DNA of 64,000 bases from Cellulomonas fimi (GTDB lineage: Bacteria; Actinomycetota; Actinomycetes; Actinomycetales; Cellulomonadaceae), in assembly GCF_012952065.1 (NCBI RefSeq), contig NZ_JABCJJ010000004.1, positions 1-64,000 on the forward strand, given 5' to 3'. The stretch's first letter is position 1. Every line of letters starts with the position of its first letter. The notes under the pieces were generated by a model. The model ran no database searches, was not told the DNA's origin, and saw only the letters and a program-made list of their open reading frames with translations. A program made the translations under genes and the position numbers. Positions 52,590 to 64,000 of the stretch are shown one piece after another.

Positions 52590-53919
52590 CCACGCCCGCC
52601 GTCGCCCGCACCGCACCCCGAACCGGGCGCGTCCGCCTCGCACGGGCGTGGCCTCGGCGGCCGGCGAGCTCGTGGAGCTCGAGGTCGGGCCGGTCGCGCA
52701 CGGCGGCCACTGCGTCGCCCGGCTGGCACCGACGGACGACCGCCCGGGTGGCCGCGTGGTGTTCGTGCGGCACAGCCTGCCGGGGGAGCGCGTGGTCGTC
52801 CGGCTGACCGACGCCGACTCGGACGCGAGCTTCTGGCGGGCCGACGCCGTCGAGGTGCTCGAGGCGTCCCCCGACCGCGTCCCCTCGGCCTGGCCGGCGG
52901 CCGGCCCGGGCGGCGTCGGCGGCGGCGAGCTCGCGCACGTCGCCCTGCCCGCGCAGCGCGCGTGGAAGGCCGCGGTCGTGGCGGAGCAGCTCCAGCGCCT
53001 GGCGCGGCTCGAGCGCGACGTGGTCGTCGAGGCTGCTCCCGGCGACGACGAGCAGGGGGGCCTGGGCTGGCGCACGCGCATCGACCTCGTGGTCGACGCC
53101 GAGGGCCGGGCCGGGATGCGCGGGTTCCGGTCCCACGACATCCACCCGCTGACCGCCATGCCGCTCGCGAGCGAGGCGATCGCCGGGCTCGGGCTGTTCG
53201 ACCGCACCTGGCGGCCCGGGGTCCGGATCGAGGCCGTCGCGCCCGCGGATGACCAGGCGCCGATGATCCTGGTCGACGGCGTGCCGTTCGCGGGCGGCCG
53301 CGCGGACACCCGGCCCAACGCCCGCACGAGCGTCCGCGAGCGGGTCGTCGTGGCGGGTCGCGAGCACACCTACCGGGTGGCGGCAGACGGGTTCTGGCAG
53401 GTGCACCGCGAGGCGCCCGGCCTGCTCGCCGACGCGGTGCTCGCCGCGCTGGGCGAGGTCGAGGGCGCGACCGTGCTCGACCTCTACGCGGGCGCGGGCC
53501 TCTTCACGCTCCCGCTCGCCGACGCGGTCGGCCCGACCGGCGAGGTCGTCCTGGTCGAGGGGGACGAGCGGGCGGTCCGGGACGCGCGCCGCAACGTCCA
53601 CGACCGCCCGAACGTCGAGCTGCACCACGGCGAGGTCGCACGGGTCCTCGAGGGGACCGTCGACGCCGACTCGGACGTGGTGCACGCCGACGCCGTCGTG
53701 CTCGACCCGCCTCGCTCGGGCGCCGGTCGCGCCGTCGTCGGGTCGATCGCCGCGCTCCGCCCCGACCGTGTGGTCTACGTCGCGTGCGACCCGGCGGCGC
53801 TCGCGCGCGACCTGTCGTACTTCGCGGGTCACGGGTACGACCTGGCCGGCCTGCGGGCGTTCGACCTCTTCCCGATGACCCACCACGTCGAGTGCGTGGC
53901 CGTGCTCGACCGCGGCTGA
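52579..53919 (+). CDS. TRAM-domain RNA (uracil-5) methyltransferase family protein
   Basis: This 446-residue SAM-dependent enzyme has an N-terminal TRAM domain (about 28-95), a middle region lacking the four-Cys iron-sulfur motif of RlmD, and a Rossmann methyltransferase domain ('VLDLYAGAGLFTLPLAD', 'DPPRSGAG'). The catalytic Cys is in 'VYVACDPAALARDL'. It would methylate uridine C5 in tRNA or rRNA; the target is open. It matches Rv2689c beside the permease. Its GTG at 52579 overlaps the permease end by 11 bp. Confidence 0.93.
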   Translation: MPTDHARRRPHRTPNRARPPRTGVASAAGELVELEVGPVAHGGHCVARLAPTDDRPGGRVVFVRHSLPGERVVVRLTDADSDASFWRADAVEVLEASPDRVPSAWPAAGPGGVGGGELAHVALPAQRAWKAAVVAEQLQRLARLERDVVVEAAPGDDEQGGLGWRTRIDLVVDAEGRAGMRGFRSHDIHPLTAMPLASEAIAGLGLFDRTWRPGVRIEAVAPADDQAPMILVDGVPFAGGRADTRPNARTSVRERVVVAGREHTYRVAADGFWQVHREAPGLLADAVLAALGEVEGATVLDLYAGAGLFTLPLADAVGPTGEVVLVEGDERAVRDARRNVHDRPNVELHHGEVARVLEGTVDADSDVVHADAVVLDPPRSGAGRAVVGSIAALRPDRVVYVACDPAALARDLSYFAGHGYDLAGLRAFDLFPMTHHVECVAVLDRG

Positions 53920-54065
53920 CGGCAGGGCTGAGGGGGCGGCGCACGGGGGGCGGCCCGCGAGGGCTCGGCGGGGCGCAGGGCTGGCCAGGTTCACCTCTCC
54001 GGCATAGCGTCGAGGCACTGGGCGCCGGTGCGCGGCCGGGTGCCCACCGGAGGAGGGGAGTCGCT

Positions 54066-54242
54066 GTGACGGAGGAGCACCAGGACGACGTCGCCCGGCG
54101 GTACGTCGAGGCCAGCAGGATCGCCGCGGCGGAGGCTCGCAAGACCGGGACCCCCGAGTACGACCCCCGGGCGCACCAGCGCGCCGTCGAGCACGAGCGC
54201 AGGCTCGCGGAGACGCTCGCGCAGCGCACGTCCCAGGGCTGA
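54066..54242 (+). CDS. Small charged helical protein, function unknown
   Basis: This 58-residue protein is rich in Glu, Arg and Ala and probably a single long helix or hairpin (VARRYVEASRIAAAEARK, then HQRAVEHERRLAETLAQR). The GTG at 54066 follows a strong GGAGGAGGGG. A TAGCGT sequence at 54005-54010 could be its -10. It stands alone between the methyltransferase and aconitase. No family is recognised, but the ribosome-binding site and GC-third-position pattern support a real gene. Confidence 0.55.
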   Translation: MTEEHQDDVARRYVEASRIAAAEARKTGTPEYDPRAHQRAVEHERRLAETLAQRTSQG

Positions 54243-54337
54243 GCCGCCCGCGTCCCGCGGTCACCGGGGAGTCGCGCGACGACGCGCGCGGGTGGGTGGT
54301 CGGCGCGGCGCGCGGCACCCGCGGACCGTCGACGCGC

Positions 54338-54362
54338 TACGATGTATCTTGACGTCGAGATA
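54338..54362 (+). promoter_or_regulatory. Aconitase promoter with overlapping 18-bp operator-like palindrome
   Basis: TACGAT (54338-54343) is a likely -10. The imperfect palindrome TATCTTGACGTCGAGATA (54345-54362) has one mismatched pair and covers the expected transcription start, a position suited to a repressor. The AT-rich arms stand out in this GC-rich region. The binding protein is not known; a MarR- or TetR-type regulator is possible. Confidence 0.5.
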
Positions 54363-54449
54363 TCGTGCGGCGGCGCCCCCAGGTGGTCGGTGCCGTCGTC
54401 GTCCGGCGGCCCACTGCCGCCGGACACCCGCCAGGTGAAGGAGTCATGA

Positions 54450-57287
<2,838 letters not shown>

Positions 57288-57329
57288 GCGCCTGAGCGCC
57301 TGAGCAGCCCGTCCGCCCTGTCGACGCCC

Positions 57330-57360
57330 GGGGCGCCCACCTCTCCCAGGTGGGCGCCCC
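57330..57360 (+). terminator. Terminator of acnA
   Basis: A perfect 13-bp stem (57330-57342 with 57348-57360; left arm GGGGCGCCCACCT) with a 5-nt loop lies 43 nt past the acnA stop and just before the next promoter. Confidence 0.8.
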
Positions 57361-57380
57361 GTCGCGCTTCAATGGGGGTC

Positions 57381-57836
57381 ATGAGCACCGAGAAGAAGAC
57401 GCCCGTGATGGTCGAGACCGACGTCGAGGTGGACGCCTTCCTCGACCAGGTGCCGAGCGAGGTCCGACGCCGGGACGCCGACAGGCTCGTGGACCTCATG
57501 CGGCGGATCACGGGGGAGCCGCCGCGGATGTGGGGGCGCTCGATCGTCGGCTTCGGGCGCTACCACTACGTCTACTCCAGCGGCCGGGAGGGTGACGCTC
57601 CTGCGGCGGCCTTCTCGCCCCGCAAGGCGGCCACGACGGTCTACCTGGTCGAGGGCTTCGCGGACCAGAGCGACCTGCTCGGGCGCCTGGGGCCGCACAC
57701 CACGGCCAAGTCGTGCCTGTACCTGAAGAACCTCGACGCGGTGGACCTGGGTGTGCTCGCGGAACTGGTGCGGCGCTCGTGCCGCGCGGTCACGGGCCGC
57801 GACGAGGCGGCGTCCGGTCAGGCGCCGGACCGCTGA
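57381..57836 (+). CDS. DUF1801 domain protein
   Basis: This 151-residue protein has a YdhG-like/DUF1801 fold, with 'RRRDADRLVDLMRRITGEPPRMWG' and 'IVGFGRYHYVYSSGREGD' typical of the family. The biochemical role is unknown. TTCAAT (57368-57373) lies 7 nt before ATG 57381, so leaderless expression from that ATG is likely; the in-frame ATG at 57372 overlaps the hexamer. It is the last core gene before the accessory cytochrome b segment. Confidence 0.82.
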   Translation: MSTEKKTPVMVETDVEVDAFLDQVPSEVRRRDADRLVDLMRRITGEPPRMWGRSIVGFGRYHYVYSSGREGDAPAAAFSPRKAATTVYLVEGFADQSDLLGRLGPHTTAKSCLYLKNLDAVDLGVLAELVRRSCRAVTGRDEAASGQAPDR

Positions 57837-57975
57837 CCGCGCCTACTTGCGTCTACCAGCGCCGCGTGCCTGACCGTGCCTCGTACAGGCCGCTCAGACC
57901 CGATCCAGAGGAGTTGGGGTGTTGTTCGGCGTGCGAGACGAGGAAAGTGCCCGCGATCGAGGCCGTGGCGCCACC

Positions 57976-58293
57976 TCAGGGGCGAGCTCGCCGGGCGGCC
58001 CTCTTGGAGCCGGGGGCCGCCTCGCCCCGCTTGGACGGCCTCCCGTCGTCGAGGGTGGCAAGACGACGTCGCAGCTGCGACCACGGGACCGGACCCGCCA
58101 GAGCCAGCCAGATCCGCGACGCCTGGGCCAGCGCGGCCACCAGGACCAGCGCGCTGACCAGGAAGAGGATCCCGGCGGCGGGCCCCGGCTCGGCCTGGAT
58201 GGCCCGGTAGAGCGTCCCCATCGCGGCGACGGCGGTCACCACCAGGATCCAGAACCAGCGCCGAGCCCGCCGCCCCCCCGGTCGTGTCGGCAT
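57976..58293 (-). CDS. Small two-helix membrane protein of the accessory cytochrome b cluster
   Basis: This 105-residue protein has two transmembrane helices (about 13-31 and 38-60), Arg-rich ends and no Cys or His pair for cofactors. Its ATG shares one base with the stop of the cytochrome b gene (TGATG), so it is co-translated as the third gene of the cluster. It could be a small structural subunit. No family is recognised. The 139 bp between its end and the DUF1801 gene (57837-57975) show no clear element. Confidence 0.75.
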   Translation of the reverse strand: MPTRPGGRRARRWFWILVVTAVAAMGTLYRAIQAEPGPAAGILFLVSALVLVAALAQASRIWLALAGPVPWSQLRRRLATLDDGRPSKRGEAAPGSKRAARRARP

Positions 58294-59399
58294 CAGTGGC
58301 CCCCGCCACCGGTCCACACGTAGACGCTGATCACCAGCATGCCCACGGCGATCAGGGCCAGCACCGTCACCGCCACCTTGCGGTCCCGCCAGCGTCGCTT
58401 CGGGCCGCGGTCGAGGAACGGGACCAGGAACAGCAGACCGAACACGACGGCCATGATGACGCCCACCGAGGCGACCCCGAACCAGCCCTCGAACGGGAAG
58501 AACCACCAGAACATCCACATCGGCCGGGTGACCTCGATGCCCTCCACGGGGGTGGGCCCGAGGATCGGCGGGATCAGCACCGCCAGCACCGCGAGCACCC
58601 CCAGCAGCACCAGCCCGAAGGCCCCGGCCCGCTTCAGGTGCTCGGTGAACGGGGCGACGCCCTCACGGGCCGGGGCCGGGATCTCCGGGTGCGGGGAGAT
58701 CTTGTGCCGCTTGACGAGCAGGGCGTGGATGACGAACAGGGCCAGGATCAGCCCAGGGATGATCACCGCGTGGGCCGTGTACAGGCGCAGCAGGATCGGC
58801 ACCTCGGGGGCGAGGTTGCCGGTGAACCACACCCCTAGCCCGCCGACGAGCTCGGCGACCTCGATGTTGTGCGTCAGGGCCTCGAAGCCCTCCTGGTCCC
58901 ACTTGAGCACCGTGCCGGTGAACACGGCGAGGAAGGTCAGGAGCAGCATCGACGCCCCAACGATCCAGTTGCCCTCCCGCGGGCGCTTGAACGACCCGTG
59001 CGAGAACACCCGGACCATGTGCAGCAGCGCCAGCACGTACATCGCCTGGGCCGCCCAGTAGTGCAGGCCCCGCACGAACGACCCCAGCGGGACGCTGCTC
59101 ATGATCGTCCGCACCGACTGGTTCGCCAGCTCCGGCATCGGGTTGTACCACTGGGCGATGTAGATCCCCGTCACCAGCAGCGTGAAGAACGAGATCGCGG
59201 TCAGCGCCCCCAGGCTCCACCCGAGGTTGTTGGCGTGCTCGGGCACCTCATACGCCAGAGCCTTCAGCCCCATCCGCTCGTCCACCGCGTCCACCGCCCG
59301 GCGCCACCGGCCGCGAGGCCGCTCGTCGCCTTGGGGGGAGGTTCCGGCCTCGGGGACGGTTCCGGCTCCGGGCGCCCCGGCTCGCGCACCAGCGCTCAT
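58293..59399 (-). CDS. Orphan cytochrome b/b6-type membrane protein with a non-canonical Qo motif
   Basis: This 368-residue protein resembles a fused cytochrome b6/subunit IV. About eight transmembrane helices hold two haem ligand pairs: H113/H127 (LHYWAAQ..LLHMVR) and H210/H225 (TAHAVII..VIHALL). The 'LKWDQEGFEAL' segment matches the b6 cd loop. The Qo-site PEWY motif reads PMWM (293-296), so the catalytic Glu is lost. No Rieske protein or cytochrome c is encoded nearby. It is coupled to the genes on both sides (ATGA upstream, TGATG downstream). It may move electrons across the membrane between quinones and an unknown acceptor; this is inference. Confidence 0.85.
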   Translation of the reverse strand: MSAGARAGAPGAGTVPEAGTSPQGDERPRGRWRRAVDAVDERMGLKALAYEVPEHANNLGWSLGALTAISFFTLLVTGIYIAQWYNPMPELANQSVRTIMSSVPLGSFVRGLHYWAAQAMYVLALLHMVRVFSHGSFKRPREGNWIVGASMLLLTFLAVFTGTVLKWDQEGFEALTHNIEVAELVGGLGVWFTGNLAPEVPILLRLYTAHAVIIPGLILALFVIHALLVKRHKISPHPEIPAPAREGVAPFTEHLKRAGAFGLVLLGVLAVLAVLIPPILGPTPVEGIEVTRPMWMFWWFFPFEGWFGVASVGVIMAVVFGLLFLVPFLDRGPKRRWRDRKVAVTVLALIAVGMLVISVYVWTGGGGH

Positions 59400-60052
59400 G
59401 ACTGCACCTCTCGACGGAGTTCACTGACGGTGTGATCGGGCCGCCATCTGCGGCTCAGGTACAGGCCAAGCACGATCGAGCCCGCGGCCAGCACGATGAG
59501 GATCACGTCCCCGGCGTCGCCGATGCCCAGCTCGGGATCGAGCGGATCGAGGATGACCGTCGTGCCCGTAGCGATGCCGGCCGCGAATTGCTCCCCGGTG
59601 CCGACCTCACCCGGCTCCGGGATCTCCCCGTAGCCGGTGGCTGCCCGGATGGACACCGCGGACTCCAGGAGCCCGCGGGCCTCGCCGAGGGCCTCAGGGT
59701 CGCCCGGGGACTCCTCGACCAGGGCCAGCGCCGCCTCGACCTTGTCTAGGTCGACACCCGTGAGGTCCGGGGCCATCAGCGAGTCCTGGATCCGATCCTG
59801 CACGGTCTCGGGCGCCGCCCTGTTCGCGATGAGCGAGACGGCCTGCACCACGAGGAGGCGACCTTCGTCGGTCTCTTGCGGGTTCGCGGCCGCCGGCAGC
59901 GCCTGCGCCGTCATCAGCAGCAGGGCCGCCACGGCCAGCAGGGCGGAACGAACCGCCCTCCCGCCGTGCCCGGCGCCGGACGGCGACATCCCGGCCCGTT
60001 CCCGCCACTGCGCGGAACTTCTCCTCAGCCGGATTCCCCGGGTGAACGACAT
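59396..60052 (-). CDS. Exported membrane-anchored protein heading the cytochrome b cluster
   Basis: This 218-residue protein has an N-terminal signal peptide (about 30-56, ending in ALPAAA), an extracytoplasmic helical domain (about 58-180) and a C-terminal transmembrane helix (about 182-200). It contains no Cys, so it binds no c-type haem or iron-sulfur cluster. The start at 60052 is set by an AAGGAGG Shine-Dalgarno 6 nt upstream; longer in-frame starts lack one. Its stop overlaps the cytochrome b start (ATGA). No homologous family is recognised. Confidence 0.8.
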   Translation of the reverse strand: MSFTRGIRLRRSSAQWRERAGMSPSGAGHGGRAVRSALLAVAALLLMTAQALPAAANPQETDEGRLLVVQAVSLIANRAAPETVQDRIQDSLMAPDLTGVDLDKVEAALALVEESPGDPEALGEARGLLESAVSIRAATGYGEIPEPGEVGTGEQFAAGIATGTTVILDPLDPELGIGDAGDVILIVLAAGSIVLGLYLSRRWRPDHTVSELRREVQS

Positions 60053-60194
60053 GCGCGCCTCCTTCGGCCCACTCTTGCCTTCGGTTCCCCGTCGACGTGT
60101 CGCGATGTGACGCATCGTCGCGGGTCCGGCATCTGACATTAGCCCAGAAACGACGACAATCGAGAAACCACACGGGAAGGACACGTTCTGGGTG

Positions 60195-60560
60195 ATGAGC
60201 GTACGCAACGAAAAGCGTGGCCGAAAGCCGGTGCGCGTCGGCGCGTCGGCTCCGTCATTGATGCCCAACTCGGGGCTGGTGGCGATCAGCGAGCTGGGTG
60301 GACCGGCTGGGTGTGATCGAGGGGGTGGACGGCGCGGTGGGCGCGATCAAGCAACGCGATCGAGGCTATGGCGCCGATGAGCTGTTGGTTGGGCTGGCCG
60401 CGGCCCAGCTTGGCGGTGAGGACTTCCTGGTCGGGCTGGACCGGCAGCGCGCGGACGTGGCCGGTCAGCAGTTGACGCCGGTGGCGGGCCTGTCCTCGAG
60501 GACGGCGGCGGGCCTCGCGGGCCGGTTGACCGGCGAGCAGTGGCTCGCGCTCGCTGCCCG
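60195..60560 (+). pseudogene. IS1380-family transposase remnant, frameshifted and truncated
   Basis: The N-terminal part of an IS1380-type transposase is readable: 'VRVGASAPSLMPNSGLVAISEL' (first 20 residues in frame from ATG 60195), then 'DRLGVIEGVDGAVGAIKQRD' and 'GEDFLVGLDRQRADVAGQQL' in the next frame. One extra G in a GGG run at 60296-60298 breaks the frame. After about 60560 the similarity stops, so the C-terminal catalytic part is missing. The rest of 60053-60636 holds no other gene. No matching terminal inverted repeat was found by eye. Confidence 0.8.
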
Positions 60561-60636
60561 CAACGCGAAAACACCCCACCACGGAGCCCAGAAACCAACT
60601 CGGCGCACCGCTGACCGCACTACTCGCGGAAACTGC

Positions 60637-61326
60637 TCAGACCGGCACGGGGATCGTGCGGGAGCTGTCCCAGGGCTCGGTCCACCCCAGCGCGTCGAGG
60701 ATCCCGTCGAGCACGATCGCCGTGAACCCCCACACCGTGCATCCGTTCAGCAGGAACGCCGGGCTGCGGTACGTCGCGCCTGCGCGGTCCATGGCGACGG
60801 TCCGGCGACGCCCGGGATCGATCAGGTCTGCGACCGGGGCCCGGAACACGGCGGCGGACTCGCCGACGTCGACCACCCCGACCGGGGACGGCCGCGACCA
60901 CCAGGCGAGGACCGGTGTCACCACATGGTTGCTCACCGGGACGGCGAGCTCGCCCAGGGTGCCCAGGACCTCGACCCCGGCAGCGTCGAGCCCGGTCTCC
61001 TCGACGGCCTCGCGGACCGCCGCCGCGACGGGACCGTCGTCCCCGGCGTCGACGCGGCCTCCCGGGAACGCGACCTGGCCGGAATGGTGGCTCAGCGTCG
61101 CCGCGCGCCCCACGAGCAGCACGTCGAGGTCTGCCGGGACGGCGCGGGCGACGTGGCGACCCGGTAGGCCGTCGAGGACCCCGAAGAGCACGAGGACCGC
61201 GGCGGGACGCGCGTCCGTGCCCGGCCGGCGACCGAGGAGGCCGTCCCAGGAGACGCCGCGCCGGGCGAGCCCCACGAGCTCGTCGCGCGCCCCCTGCTGC
61301 GGAGGTCGGCCGGATGCCGCGCTCAC
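60637..61326 (-). CDS. Nudix hydrolase (CoA-pyrophosphatase-like)
   Basis: This 229-residue protein has a complete Nudix box 'GGRVDAGDDGPVAAAVREAVEETGLD' and the upstream 'HSGQVAFPGG' that marks the NudL/CoA diphosphatase group. The likely substrate is CoA or a related dinucleotide. The GTG at 61326 lies 4 bp after the guaB1 stop, so both are in one operon. A predicted leader peptide or membrane segment is absent. Confidence 0.9.
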   Translation of the reverse strand: MSAASGRPPQQGARDELVGLARRGVSWDGLLGRRPGTDARPAAVLVLFGVLDGLPGRHVARAVPADLDVLLVGRAATLSHHSGQVAFPGGRVDAGDDGPVAAAVREAVEETGLDAAGVEVLGTLGELAVPVSNHVVTPVLAWWSRPSPVGVVDVGESAAVFRAPVADLIDPGRRRTVAMDRAGATYRSPAFLLNGCTVWGFTAIVLDGILDALGWTEPWDSSRTIPVPV

Positions 61327-61330
61327 CGGC

Positions 61331-64000
<2,670 letters not shown>

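Noticed and set aside
50505-53369. Long minus-strand open frame opposite the permease and methyltransferase genes
   Set aside because: It is an antisense shadow of two well-supported genes, with Arg/His/Asp-rich low-complexity translation and no domain.
54446-54448. ATG as the aconitase start
   Set aside because: It is out of frame with AcnA; GTG 54450 gives the correct N-terminus after a good Shine-Dalgarno.

Overview
The window is a high-GC chromosomal segment of an actinobacterium. The aa3 oxidase genes sit with a ctaE-qcrCAB bcc cluster, and there are RAM-only Lrp, SepH, DUF4193, DUF3710 and DUF7455 proteins, an SSU-type actinobacterial SigA and many leaderless start codons. Gene order follows two Mycobacterium tuberculosis neighbourhoods (roughly Rv2173-Rv2196 and Rv2689c-Rv2703). 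The PPi-type phosphofructokinase and the separate parE/parC pair next to sigA point to Micrococcales, most likely Cellulomonas or a close relative. That placement is inference, not a database result.

Layout. 1-5.0 kb: tail of an unknown, possibly transposase gene; a TusA-like protein and a cysteine-desulfurase-like protein (minus); ctaC-ctaD-ctaF (plus). 5.3-10.3 kb (minus): Mn/Fe superoxide dismutase and ctaE-qcrC-qcrA-qcrB. 10.5-21.9 kb: a degenerate receiver protein coupled to trpD, a RAM-domain protein, a DEDD exonuclease/GIY-YIG protein, a small Cys-rich protein, a FadD15-like acyl-CoA synthetase, glucokinase, a membrane protein, an acyltransferase, and PPi-phosphofructokinase coupled to class II DAHP synthase. 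21.9-29.6 kb: PknL-like PASTA kinase, a four-LysM transglycosylase, an Rv2175c-like DNA-binding protein, polyprenyl diphosphate synthase, a lipoprotein, DUF4192 and a universal stress protein. 29.7-38.2 kb: sigA, a cyclic-di-GMP (GEMM-I) riboswitch with a 62-residue ORF, DUF7455, parE, a double GNAT protein and parC. 38.3-45.7 kb: a Pat-like acetyltransferase, DUF5998, an alkaline-phosphatase-fold protein, thymidine kinase, SepH and an inositol monophosphatase. 45.8-57.8 kb: DUF4193, DUF3093, dut, DUF3710, an OB-fold protein, DUF3159, two TrkA-type proteins, an APC permease, a TRAM methyltransferase, aconitase and DUF1801. 57.9-60.6 kb: an accessory three-gene cytochrome b cluster and a broken IS1380-type transposase. 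60.6-64 kb (minus): Nudix hydrolase, GuaB1 and two sugar-ABC permeases, the second cut by the window end.

How the genes work together. The first 10 kb encodes most of a bcc-aa3 respiratory supercomplex: menaquinol is oxidised by QcrB/QcrA, electrons pass through di-haem QcrC to the CuA site of CtaC, then to the CtaD haem-copper centre. Other regions cover housekeeping transcription (SigA), chromosome decatenation (ParE/ParC), division (SepH, PknL), cell-wall remodelling (LysM transglycosylase), aromatic biosynthesis (TrpD, DAHP synthase) and nucleotide clean-up (Dut, Tdk, Nudix).

Most unusual items. (1) A cysteine-desulfurase homologue beside ctaC contains no lysine at all, so it cannot form the PLP Schiff base, yet keeps the persulfide cysteine and is coupled to a TusA carrier. 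(2) A well-formed c-di-GMP riboswitch precedes an unknown small protein directly after sigA. (3) An orphan b-type cytochrome cluster with four haem-ligand histidines has PMWM in place of PEWY and no Rieske or cytochrome c partner; it lies between core genes next to an IS remnant. (4) About 17 genes have a -10 hexamer 6-8 nt before the start codon, indicating leaderless mRNAs and correcting several starts.
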